From Pseudomonadota bacterium (GTDB lineage: Bacteria > Pseudomonadota > Gammaproteobacteria > Burkholderiales > Thiobacillaceae): a stretch of DNA of 64,000 nt. Below, one piece after another: positions 29,083 to 37,285 of this stretch. Location: NCBI GenBank assembly GCA_021811235.1, contig JAJZPG010000010.1, forward strand, positions 4,747 through 68,746, given 5' to 3'. Every line of letters starts with the position of its first letter. Position 1 is the stretch's first letter. Both the position numbers and the translations under genes were made by a program. The notes under the pieces were generated by a model. It ran no database searches. It saw only the letters and a list, made by a program, of their open reading frames with translations, and was not told where the DNA came from.

Positions 29083-29098
29083 TGCAAAATGCATGCCA
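29083..29098 (-). promoter_or_regulatory. Sigma-54 (-24/-12) promoter of the pilin gene
   Basis: On the minus strand the site reads TGGCATGCATTTTGCA. Against the consensus TGGCACG-N4-TTGCA it differs at one base and keeps the invariant GG and GC at exact spacing. Predicted transcription start is about 29072, giving a leader of about 28 nt before the prepilin start at 29044. An NtrC-type GAFTGA activator lies at the other end of the same locus. Confidence 0.82.
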
Positions 29099-29296
29099 TG
29101 GGGGTGACTTGGTTAATCTATTGAATTTCAATGTGAATGTTGGGTAAACCCCATGGATCGTCGCACCGGTTTGATGAAATCACGACGCCGCTGCCAGTTT
29201 TCCATCAAATTCGTGTCGGCCGTGTGCTCCATTTCCCCGGAGGAATGCCGATAGCCATGGCATGCTGAACGTCCATCCAAATCACCACACTTGTCC

Positions 29297-31030
29297 ATGA
29301 CGGAACACTCCGAAACTCTGCCGAAGCTGGCCTGGCTGACGTCTCTCGCCACGCTTTTCACGCGCGTGGCGCCCGGGCGCTGGCTGGGGCTGATGCTGCT
29401 TTCCCTGCATGCCGCCGTGGTGTTCGACGCCGAGGCGGCGGTCACCCGGGCCTTTCTGTTGGCGCATTACGGCCTGTTCCTGTTATGGCAGCCGCTGGTG
29501 CGCAGCGAGGCGCGCATCGAGCCGCGGCTGGCGCTGCCGGTGTTCGCGATGGCAGCACTGCTGGTGCTGGTCGACAGCACCTGGGTGATGGCTTTGTGGC
29601 TGGCCATCCTGGCCGGCCTGGTCGGCGCGGTGGCGGCGTCGCAGAACGCGCGCAGCCAGCACCTGGCGTACCTGCTGGCGCTGGGCTATCTGTTGGCGCT
29701 GCTGCTGGCGTGGGTGCTGCCGCAAAGTCTGGGCGAGACGTCGCTGCCCGATGAACTGAAACTTGCGGTGCGCTACGGCCTGCCGCTGCTGCCGCTGGTG
29801 ATCCTGTTCCTGCCGGCTGGCCGGCAGCGCGGTGCATCGTCGACGCTCGACTTCATCTACGGCCTGATGCTGTCGCTGCTCATCATGGTGATGGCGCTGG
29901 GCGCGTTTGCCGTGGTCGCGGTTGCCAAGGTGAGCTATGCCTGGGCGCTGGTGCAGACCCTGCTGGGGATGGCGGCGTTGTTGCTGGCGTTGTCGTGGCT
30001 GTGGAATCCGCGCGCCGGCTTCGCCGGGCTGGGGCAGGTGACCTCGCGCTACCTGCTGTCGGTGGGCCTGCCGTTCGAAGGCTGGGCGCAGCGCCTTGCC
30101 ACGCTGGCCGAACGCGAACGCGATCCCGAATCCTTCGTGCGCGACGCGCTGGCCAAACTCGACGAACTGACCTGGATCCGCGGCGGCCACTGGCAGGCGG
30201 CACGCGGCGAAGGCAGCTTCGGCGAACCCGCGGCCCACCGCATGGACCACGCGTTTCACGGACTGACGCTGAGCTGGTATTCGGCGCGGCCGCTGACCCC
30301 CGCGCTGGCGCTGCACGTGCGGCTGCTGTCGCAGCTGTTGGGGTATTTCTACGCCGCCAAGGTGCGCGAACAGACGCTGCGCGAGCAGGCCTACAGCCAG
30401 GCGATCCACGACACCGGCGCGCGCCTGACGCATGACGTGAAGAACATCCTGCAGTCGCTGAAGACCCTGCTCGCCGCCGCCGACACCTCGACTCCGGAGG
30501 ACAGCGAGCGCCTGCTGGCGCTCATGAAGCGCCAGCTGCCGCAGCTGGCGGCGCGCCTGTCGCAGACGGTCGACAAGCTCAAGCAGCCGGCCGAGATGGA
30601 CGTCGCGCACATGCCCGCGCAGGCGTGGTGGGCGGCACTGCAGACGCGCTACGAACACGACGACGTGCAGTTCTTCGCCGAGGCGCTCGACGATACGCCG
30701 CTGCCGCAGGACCTGTTCGACAGCGTGGCCGACAACCTGCTCACCAATGCGCTGCGCAAGCGCCAGGGCGGGCTGGGCGTGGCGGTGGAAGTGCGCCTGA
30801 CGGTGCAGCCGCTGGTGAGCCTGACGGTGACCGACAGCGGCGCACCGGCGCCCGAGCACGTGGCGCGCAACCTCTTCCTCAGTCCGGTGGCCTCGGATTT
30901 CGGTCTGGGAGTGGGGCTGTACCAGGCCGCGCGGCAGGCGGCGCGTACCGGCTACCGGCTGGAGCTGCCTGACAATCAGGCGGGGCGCGTGGCGTTCCGC
31001 TTGGAGGCTACGGAGGAGCGCAACCAGTAG
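29297..31030 (+). CDS. Membrane sensor histidine kinase
   Basis: A 577-residue sensor kinase. Roughly eight membrane helices span residues 15-240; then a GAF-like linker (about 255-345), a His-box LTHDVKNILQSL with phosphorylatable His near 378, and an ATPase domain with N-box DNLLTNALRKR and GLGVGLYQ. The architecture resembles PrsK-type kinases. No response regulator is adjacent; the NtrC-type regulator at 41515-42945 in the same pilus locus is the likely partner (inference). The gene is divergent from one prepilin gene, and its last 23 bp overlap the 3' end of another in antisense. A TTG at 29291 is an alternative start. Confidence 0.85.
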   Translation: MTEHSETLPKLAWLTSLATLFTRVAPGRWLGLMLLSLHAAVVFDAEAAVTRAFLLAHYGLFLLWQPLVRSEARIEPRLALPVFAMAALLVLVDSTWVMALWLAILAGLVGAVAASQNARSQHLAYLLALGYLLALLLAWVLPQSLGETSLPDELKLAVRYGLPLLPLVILFLPAGRQRGASSTLDFIYGLMLSLLIMVMALGAFAVVAVAKVSYAWALVQTLLGMAALLLALSWLWNPRAGFAGLGQVTSRYLLSVGLPFEGWAQRLATLAERERDPESFVRDALAKLDELTWIRGGHWQAARGEGSFGEPAAHRMDHAFHGLTLSWYSARPLTPALALHVRLLSQLLGYFYAAKVREQTLREQAYSQAIHDTGARLTHDVKNILQSLKTLLAAADTSTPEDSERLLALMKRQLPQLAARLSQTVDKLKQPAEMDVAHMPAQAWWAALQTRYEHDDVQFFAEALDDTPLPQDLFDSVADNLLTNALRKRQGGLGVAVEVRLTVQPLVSLTVTDSGAPAPEHVARNLFLSPVASDFGLGVGLYQAARQAARTGYRLELPDNQAGRVAFRLEATEERNQ

Positions 31031-31709
31031 GACAGACACGGGGAAACAATACGGAATAAGAAATCCAGGTCACGAGATCGTCGAATTCTCCGCTCGGATT
31101 GTCCGACTGGGTGGGAGTCCGGCTGACAAAGCGATTGTCCGGATCCGTATTTTCCAGTTCGTCCGCACTCGTGGGCGCGGCCAGTGTGTTGCCGTTGACG
31201 TTGCGTGCTCCCCAGCCATTGGCGCCGAGTGATATCAGGACCACGGGCAGATCGGTGGCGATGTAGGTGGTGCAGATCTGTGAACTGCATACCTGATTCC
31301 AGCCATTGGCGGGGGCTAAGGTGCTATCAATTCCGATGTCATCGTTACTGACATCGGTGTGCGTGGAATAACGCAGACGGTTGCCCCAGGCATCCTGAGC
31401 GCCTGTGCCGAGCGTCACCCATGGCAGAAAGCCTATTCGGCTTGGACATTTGTTTGCACTGCGAGCCTCTTCCAATCCGTCGCCATTTGTATCGGGACAT
31501 GGGAGATAGGGCTTGACGCCACCTACTTTGTGGGTCATTGCATAACCGATGATCGCCTCGCGCGCCTCTTCCAAAATCTTGTTGGTCTCGGCAATCCGCC
31601 GCGCCTGAATCTGCGCCGAAAGGGGCACGGCCAGCCCGCCGATCAGGATGGTGACGATGACCAGCACGATGGCCAGTTCGATCAGGGTGAAACCGCGCTG
31701 GGATGTCAT
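31008..31709 (-). CDS. Type IV prepilin-like protein (MSHA-type)
   Basis: A 233-residue prepilin with a very short leader: MTSQRG, then FTLIELAIVLVIVTILIGG, so cleavage after Gly6 and Glu at +5. The C-terminal globular domain is Cys-rich (six or more Cys) and Asn/Asp-rich, as in minor pilins that form the tip. The start overlaps the mshK stop by four bases, so it is the last gene of the coupled mshGIJK run. Its stop lies inside the 3' end of the convergent histidine kinase gene. Confidence 0.86.
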   Translation of the reverse strand: MTSQRGFTLIELAIVLVIVTILIGGLAVPLSAQIQARRIAETNKILEEAREAIIGYAMTHKVGGVKPYLPCPDTNGDGLEEARSANKCPSRIGFLPWVTLGTGAQDAWGNRLRYSTHTDVSNDDIGIDSTLAPANGWNQVCSSQICTTYIATDLPVVLISLGANGWGARNVNGNTLAAPTSADELENTDPDNRFVSRTPTQSDNPSGEFDDLVTWISYSVLFPRVCPTGCAPP

Positions 31710-32143
31710 GGGGCGGATTCCTTTTCGCCGGGGGTGGGCGGGAGAGGGCGCAAGACCTCGTAGGGTTCGTACACCTTGCCATCGGCACGGACCTGCCCCG
31801 GCTTCAGGCCCGGCGCTGCGGCGCCGTCGCGTTGCGGCTTGCCGTCGATCCAGCGGGTGGTCCTGCCGTCGGAGCGGATGACGACGCCGTCATAACGCAG
31901 TGGCGGTGTCGTCTCATCGGCGACCGCCTGAGCGCCCTGGCTGTTCTGCGGCGTGGCGCGCGCGCGTGCGGCTTCGAGCTGGCTGCGCTGCGCCGGCGTG
32001 TAGAAAAGCCGGCCCGGATCGGCCGGCCCGGCGAGGGCCGGGCCGGCGCCGCCCAACACCAGCAGGCCCGTCCACAGCATTCCGGCAAATTGCCGCGCGT
32101 GCTTCATCGGCAGGCGGTTGCCGAACAAGGAATCGCGCTTCAT
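31706..32143 (-). CDS. mshK: MshK-like pilus biogenesis protein
   Basis: A 145-residue exported protein. A hydrophobic stretch (about residues 20-38) ends in a signal-peptidase-like ALA site, followed by a region with the repeated idea of VVIRSDGRTTRWIDGK and a C-terminal Pro-rich tail. The family name is given by position between mshJ and the prepilin, as sequence conservation is low. The start at 32143 has a gaggga sequence upstream and overlaps the mshJ stop; an internal ATG at 32107 would give a more conventional signal peptide but has no ribosome-binding site. Confidence 0.65.
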   Translation of the reverse strand: MKRDSLFGNRLPMKHARQFAGMLWTGLLVLGGAGPALAGPADPGRLFYTPAQRSQLEAARARATPQNSQGAQAVADETTPPLRYDGVVIRSDGRTTRWIDGKPQRDGAAAPGLKPGQVRADGKVYEPYEVLRPLPPTPGEKESAP

Positions 32144-32739
32144 GTCCTTCCCTCGCTCGCAACGGCAACGGTGAACCACAACAGTTCGCATTCCGCCTGC
32201 AGGTGCGGACGGTTGGCGGCTTCGAACGGGGCACTGTCGAGCCGCGCCAGGTGGCATCCCTTAACGCGCACCACCCCTGGCGTGCGCGCCTTGAGCGCAG
32301 CGAGATAGCGCGTGAGATCGGTTTCCACCAGCAGCGGCAGGGTGAGCGTCATGCTGGTCTGTCCCAGCGACAGGCCCTGGGCGAGTTCGGGCGGCGACGC
32401 GCTACGCGGCATCAGGCGGTAGTCCAGACCGTAGAGTCCGGCGTCGCGATTGGCCAGCTGTGCTGCCTCGATCCAGGCCAGGCGATCTTCCTGGCCGACG
32501 AAACCGCGTGCCGCAAGAGCCTGGTAATCGGACAGATGCGTGGCGATGAGCTGCTGTTGCTGGCGGCTATGGTCGAGTTGCTGGCGGGCGCGGTTGACCG
32601 CGGTTTGCTGCTGCTGCAATGCCGCGGCAGCCTCGGCGGCCTGGTGGTGCATCCACAGGATGCCTGCGCCCGCCAGCAGCAGCGTCGTCAGCAGCAGCAA
32701 CAGAGGCAGCCGGAGAACGGCGAGGGGCGGGTGGGTCAT
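32140..32739 (-). CDS. mshJ: MshJ-like (PilO-type) pilus assembly protein
   Basis: A 199-residue bitopic inner-membrane protein: one N-terminal membrane segment (about residues 10-30), a Gln-rich coiled coil (about 33-65), then a periplasmic ferredoxin-like domain of the PilO type. It would form the alignment complex with MshI and MshK. It overlaps both neighbours by four bases, so stoichiometric co-translation is likely. Confidence 0.8.
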   Translation of the reverse strand: MTHPPLAVLRLPLLLLLTTLLLAGAGILWMHHQAAEAAAALQQQQTAVNRARQQLDHSRQQQQLIATHLSDYQALAARGFVGQEDRLAWIEAAQLANRDAGLYGLDYRLMPRSASPPELAQGLSLGQTSMTLTLPLLVETDLTRYLAALKARTPGVVRVKGCHLARLDSAPFEAANRPHLQAECELLWFTVAVASEGRT

Positions 32740-34235
32740 GGCCTGGCCTCGCGGTAACGCATGCTGAGGCTGAAACGCGCGGCCGGCGCGTTGGCCGCGT
32801 CGGTATCGAGCGTCTTGCCGGACAGGGTGCTGGCGGAGTCGGCATTCACCGGGCTGCTGCGCAGGCTCACGTCGGACACGCCTGGGAGGGACCGCAGCGA
32901 CTGCATGAAATGCTCGATGCGCTGCATGGCGGCACGGTAGTTGCCGTCGAACGGGGTCAGGGCGGCGTCGAGCGTGATGCGTGCCCCGCCGGTCGGCGTC
33001 AGCGCGTCGTCGTTCCAGCTCAGGCCGTCCAGCACGATGTCCGGCGCGGCCAGCATGGCCTGCCCGACCGTTGCCAGGAGCGGGGCGGGATCGGGCTGTC
33101 CGTCCTCGAGCCGGCGCGCCAATGCCACCGTCTGGGCGAGTTGTTCAGGGGCTGCGACTCCGGATGGGAAGCCCCGCGCGATGGCCTGGTAGCGGGCGGC
33201 GAGTTGCTGGTGCTGGCGCGCCAGCTCGTCGGCGCGCGCCGCCAGATCCTGCGCGTGCAGCCAGTAGGCGGACGTCATGCCTGCGCCCAGCAGCGCGACG
33301 ACGCCGGCAGTCGCGTGCAGGCCGCGCCGCCAGCGGAATTCGGTATGGTGCTGCAGCAGCTCGGGCGGCGCCAGATTGAGGAGCGGAGGTTCGCCCGCAA
33401 TCGCCGCCAGCGGGGCGACGTCCGGCGTGACTGCCAGGAAGTCGTCCGGGATGCGCAATGCGCGCGCCAGATCGGGCATGTCGACCAGCCGCGCGTTGAA
33501 TGCCGGGTCGGCATTGAGCTGGGCCTGCGCGCTGTGCAGCTGGCCGCTGGGGTCGAGCAGCAGCACCTGCAGGCGCGCCTCGCGCGGCAGGATGCGCTGG
33601 CCAGTGAGATAGAGCTGCGTTTTCGCGATTTCGTCGGCCGCGTTGGTGGGCAGCTGGGTCGGCGTGTCGCCGCCGATCAGGCGCGAAAAGCGCAGCATGC
33701 CGCCCTGGTAGTACGAAAGCCGCAGGCCGTTGCCGAGGCGGCATGCCAGCAGGACGTGCGCGGATTGCTCCCGCAATTTTTCCAACAGATGCTGGTACGC
33801 CAGCGCCAGCGGCGCGATGCCTGCCAGCGGAACGCGCTCGCGCTGCAGCACGCCGAGCCACGGCGTCAGCCAATCGGCGTCGGGCAGCGCGGCCAGCAGA
33901 TAGCGATCGTCCCGCCGGCCGGTGGTTTCGCGGGCCTGTTTCCAGGCGCCGGTGAAACGGGCGTTGCGGAACACCTGCTTGAGCTTGCGCGCCAGGAGTT
34001 CGTCGCGTGCGCGGCCCTGCACGTGCGGCAGGATCTCGCTGCGATAATCCTCGTCAACGGTGTCGGCCACCAGCAGCGTCGGCAAACGGGAATGCTTGAG
34101 GATGACCTGGCGGAATGCGGTCAGCCCATCCGTGCTGGCGGGGAATTCGCCCAGCCAGTGCATGTGCCCGGGACGCCAGTCGAGCACGCCGATCTGGCGG
34201 GGCGTGGCAAGCAGGATCAGTCGATGGTCGAACAT
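32736..34235 (-). CDS. mshI: MshI-like PilM/PilN fusion protein
   Basis: A 499-residue protein that appears to combine an N-terminal actin-like PilM domain (about residues 1-290, cytoplasmic) with a membrane segment (about 312-332) and a C-terminal PilN-type periplasmic domain. In other type IV pilus systems PilM and PilN are separate proteins whose contact links the ATPase to the alignment complex. The ATG at 34235 shares a base with the mshG stop (TGATG), and the stop overlaps the mshJ start; a GTG one codon upstream is less likely. Confidence 0.82.
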   Translation of the reverse strand: MFDHRLILLATPRQIGVLDWRPGHMHWLGEFPASTDGLTAFRQVILKHSRLPTLLVADTVDEDYRSEILPHVQGRARDELLARKLKQVFRNARFTGAWKQARETTGRRDDRYLLAALPDADWLTPWLGVLQRERVPLAGIAPLALAYQHLLEKLREQSAHVLLACRLGNGLRLSYYQGGMLRFSRLIGGDTPTQLPTNAADEIAKTQLYLTGQRILPREARLQVLLLDPSGQLHSAQAQLNADPAFNARLVDMPDLARALRIPDDFLAVTPDVAPLAAIAGEPPLLNLAPPELLQHHTEFRWRRGLHATAGVVALLGAGMTSAYWLHAQDLAARADELARQHQQLAARYQAIARGFPSGVAAPEQLAQTVALARRLEDGQPDPAPLLATVGQAMLAAPDIVLDGLSWNDDALTPTGGARITLDAALTPFDGNYRAAMQRIEHFMQSLRSLPGVSDVSLRSSPVNADSASTLSGKTLDTDAANAPAARFSLSMRYREARP

Positions 34236-35440
34236 CACAGCGGCAGGTTCCCGATGAGGTCGTAAATCGGCAGCAGCACCGACACCAGGATGCCGCCGAG
34301 CAGCAGGCCGAGGATGGCGGTGAGCAGCGGCTCCAGGATTCTCAGGCCATTCTCGATCGAATCGAGCACTTCGCGGTTATAGAAGAAGGTGACGTTGTCG
34401 AGCGCCTCGTCGAGCGCGCCGGTGGTTTCGCCCACACGCAGCATGCGGATCACCAGCGGTGGAAACAGCGCCAGCGACTGAAAGCTCTCGGACAGGCCGC
34501 GGCCGTCGGCGATCTGCTGCGCGGCGCGCCGGATGCCGCTGGCGATCACGCGGTTGCCCGCGATCATCTCGCATGCGCGCAGCGCGTCGAGCACGGTGAC
34601 GCCCGAGCGATACATCATCGCCAGGGTGTTGGTGAAACGTGAGAGCACGATCTTCTGCACGATGGGTCCGAGGATCGGCAACCGCAACTGGGTGCGGTCC
34701 CACCATTCGCGCCCCGCCTCGCTTTTCTTCACCCACAGCGGCAACCCGATGCCCAGCGCCAGCATCAATACCACGCCGACCATCCAGTACGACCGCACCG
34801 CGCCCGAGACGGCCATCAGGATCAGCGTCGGCAACGGCAGGGCCACACCCATGGTTTCGACCAGGGTGAGCACCTGCGGCACCAGATACACCAGCAGGAA
34901 CAGGATGGCCGCGCCGACGACGGCCAGCACCAGCGCGGGGTAGATCATCAGCCGCTTGGCCTTGGCTGCGACCTCTTCCTGCCACTTGAGCGAATCGGCG
35001 AGGCGCTCGAACACCGTGTCCAGCAGGCCCGTCTGTTCGCCCGCCTTCACGCTGTGCACGAACACCGCCCCGAACACCGCCGGATGCGCGGCCAGCGCCT
35101 GCGACAGCACCTTGCCACCTTCGAGATCCTCCAGCAGCGCGGTCAGCACGTCGCGGAAGCCGCGCTTCTCCATGCTGTCGCGCAGGTCGCGCAGGCCCTC
35201 GAGCAACGGAATTCCGGCGCGGGTGATGTAGCGCATGTGGATGCAGAACGTCACCAGATCGCGCCGCGTCACCCGTTCGCGGCCCTGCGGTGCATATTGC
35301 CGCGATAGCTCGGCCAGCGTGATGAGGTCGAGCCCCATGCGCTTCAGGCGCAGTTCGAGGTCGACGTCGTTGACGGCCGACAGCGTGCCGCGGACGGTGC
35401 GGCCGGTCTGGTCGATGGCGCGGTAGTCGAAGAAGGGCAT
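34235..35440 (-). CDS. mshG: MshG, GspF/PilC-family platform protein
   Basis: Polytopic inner-membrane platform protein of type II secretion/type IV pilus systems. The 401 residues hold two GspF domains (about 70-195 and 275-395), with three membrane segments at about 170-190, 215-245 and 370-395. It opens with FFDYRAIDQTGRTVRGTL, typical of the family. It would rotate or move with the ATPase MshE during pilin insertion. It is separated from mshE by a 139-bp gap filled by a long palindromic element, and coupled to mshI downstream. Confidence 0.92.
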   Translation of the reverse strand: MPFFDYRAIDQTGRTVRGTLSAVNDVDLELRLKRMGLDLITLAELSRQYAPQGRERVTRRDLVTFCIHMRYITRAGIPLLEGLRDLRDSMEKRGFRDVLTALLEDLEGGKVLSQALAAHPAVFGAVFVHSVKAGEQTGLLDTVFERLADSLKWQEEVAAKAKRLMIYPALVLAVVGAAILFLLVYLVPQVLTLVETMGVALPLPTLILMAVSGAVRSYWMVGVVLMLALGIGLPLWVKKSEAGREWWDRTQLRLPILGPIVQKIVLSRFTNTLAMMYRSGVTVLDALRACEMIAGNRVIASGIRRAAQQIADGRGLSESFQSLALFPPLVIRMLRVGETTGALDEALDNVTFFYNREVLDSIENGLRILEPLLTAILGLLLGGILVSVLLPIYDLIGNLPL

Positions 35441-35445
35441 GGTTT

Positions 35446-35569
35446 CAGGGGTCAGGATTCAGGATTCAGGGGGCAGGGAAGGTGCGGCTGCGCCGCGCCC
35501 GATGAATTCATGGTGCGCGGCGAAGCCGCACAAGGCCCCCCGATCCCTGAATCCTGAATCCTGACCCCC
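35446..35569. repeat. Palindromic intergenic element, copy 3 (ATTCAGG units) inside the msh operon
   Basis: A nearly complete palindrome of about 120 bp. The outer arms are ggggtcaggattcaggattc (35449-35468) facing gaatcctgaatcctgacccc (35549-35568). The inner GC-rich arms are gtgcggctgcgccgcg and cgcggcgaagccgcac, and the centre is atgaattcat (35502-35511). It fills the gap between mshE and mshG, both on the minus strand, and would form a long hairpin in their shared transcript. Same design as 8921-9020 and 13940-14027. Confidence 0.8.
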
Positions 35570-35579
35570 GTGCTTTTCA

Positions 35580-37277
35580 TCACACCCGCCCCGTCAAATC
35601 CACCACCCGCGCCACTTCCGCCAGCGAGGTCACGCCGTCGAGCACGCGCTTCACGCCGTCTTCCGCCAGCGGGTGATAACCATGCTCGAAGGCTGCGCGG
35701 CGGATTTCGTGCAGCGGCGCCTTGTTGGCGACCAGTTCGTCGAGCGTCGGGTCCATGCGCAGCAGTTCGATCAGTGCCAGCCGTCCGCGGTAGCCCTTGT
35801 GGCTGCATGCCGGACAGCCGACGGCGCGATAGATCTGCGGCGGATGTGCGGGATCGGCGCCGAGGATGCGCGCCTCGTCTTCGTCCGGCGTGTAGGCCTC
35901 CTTGCAGTGCGGGCACAGCTTGCGTACCAGGCGCTGTGCGATGACGCCGATGATGTTGCCCGAGAGGATGCCGGGCTGGATGCCGATGTCCGTCAGGCGC
36001 GGAAACACGCCGAGCGCGGAGTTGGTGTGCAGGGTGGTGAACACCTGGTGGCCGGTCATCGCGGCGCGGAAGGCCATCTCGGCGGTGTCCTTGTCGCGGA
36101 TTTCGCCGACCAGGATGATGTCCGGGTCCTGGCGCATGATCGAGCGGATGCCGTTGGCGAAATCGAGCTTGAGCGTCTCGTTGACCGAACTCTGGCGCAT
36201 CAGCGTGACCGGGTATTCGACCGGGTCTTCCAGCGTCATGATGTTGACGGTCTCGTTGTTCAGGTGCGAGAGCATCGAGTACAGGGTGGTCGTCTTGCCG
36301 GAGCCGGTGGGGCCGGTGACGACGAGGATGCCTTCGGGTCGCGCCATCATCAGCTGCAGTTCGCGCAGCGCATCGGAGGTGAAGCCCATCTGCTCCAGCG
36401 GCATGATGGACTTCTCGCGGTCGAGGATGCGCAGCACCAGGTTCTCGCCGTGGATGCCGGGCTGCGACGACACGCGGAAGTCGATCGGGCGGCCGTTCAG
36501 CGTCAGCGACATGCGTCCGTCCTGCGGCGCGCGCGTCTCGGCGATGTTCATCCCCGACAGCACTTTCAGCCGCACCAGGATGCCAGGCCAGTAGGTCTTG
36601 TGCAGGCTGCGGATCTGCTCCAGCACGCCGTCGATGCGATAGCGGATGCGCAGGAAGGCGTGCTCGGGCTCGAAGTGGATGTCGGAGGATTCGCGCTTCA
36701 CCGCGTCGGTGAGCAGCGCACCGACCAGGCGCACCACTGGCTGGGTGTATTCCTCGGTCTCGGGATTGAGGCTGGCGTAGTCGACCTCGCCGGTCTCGAT
36801 CTCGCGCAGGATGCCGTCGAGCGAGAGGTCGAAGCCGTAGAACTTGTCGATGCATTCGAGTAGCTGCGCTTCGCCCGCCAGCAGGGTGTCGATCTCGAGC
36901 TGGCCGCCGAGCGCGGCCTTCAACTGGTCGAGCGCGACCACGTTGAACATGTCGGTGGTCGCCAGCGTCAGCACGTTGCGCGCGGCGTCGTGCGCGATCG
37001 GCAGCAGGTGATGGCGGCGGGCGAAATCCTCGGGCACCAGATGCAGCGCCTCGGGGTCGGCGACCACCTGGGTGAGGTCGATGCCCTGGCTGCCGAGCGC
37101 GTTGGCGAGCTGGTCGCGCAGCACCGCCTCGGTGATGAAGCCGAGTGCGACCAGCTGGCGGCCGATCGGCAGGCCGGTGGTCTTCTGCTCCTTGAGGCCG
37201 ATGCGCAGCTGGTCGAGGGTGATCAGGCCCTGGGAAACCAGGGTCTCGCCCATGCGGAGTTTCTTGCGGCGTTCCAT
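35580..37277 (-). CDS. mshE: MshE pilus assembly ATPase
   Basis: A 565-residue GspE/PilB-type hexameric ATPase. The N-terminal MshEN domain (about residues 5-150) carries the first cyclic-di-GMP-binding 24-mer motif (R-M-G-x2-L-V-x2-Q-G-L-I-T, ending L-K-E-Q) and a weaker second copy. The ATPase core has Walker A GPTGSGKTTTLYSML, the Asp box, Walker B (DPDIILVGEIRD) and His box, then a four-Cys zinc motif (CPHC...CPAC). In Vibrio, MshE is activated by cyclic-di-GMP, which is expected here too. The start at 37277 lies 8 bp after the mshN stop. Confidence 0.93.
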   Translation of the reverse strand: MERRKKLRMGETLVSQGLITLDQLRIGLKEQKTTGLPIGRQLVALGFITEAVLRDQLANALGSQGIDLTQVVADPEALHLVPEDFARRHHLLPIAHDAARNVLTLATTDMFNVVALDQLKAALGGQLEIDTLLAGEAQLLECIDKFYGFDLSLDGILREIETGEVDYASLNPETEEYTQPVVRLVGALLTDAVKRESSDIHFEPEHAFLRIRYRIDGVLEQIRSLHKTYWPGILVRLKVLSGMNIAETRAPQDGRMSLTLNGRPIDFRVSSQPGIHGENLVLRILDREKSIMPLEQMGFTSDALRELQLMMARPEGILVVTGPTGSGKTTTLYSMLSHLNNETVNIMTLEDPVEYPVTLMRQSSVNETLKLDFANGIRSIMRQDPDIILVGEIRDKDTAEMAFRAAMTGHQVFTTLHTNSALGVFPRLTDIGIQPGILSGNIIGVIAQRLVRKLCPHCKEAYTPDEDEARILGADPAHPPQIYRAVGCPACSHKGYRGRLALIELLRMDPTLDELVANKAPLHEIRRAAFEHGYHPLAEDGVKRVLDGVTSLAEVARVVDLTGRV

Positions 37278-37285
37278 CGGAGGTC

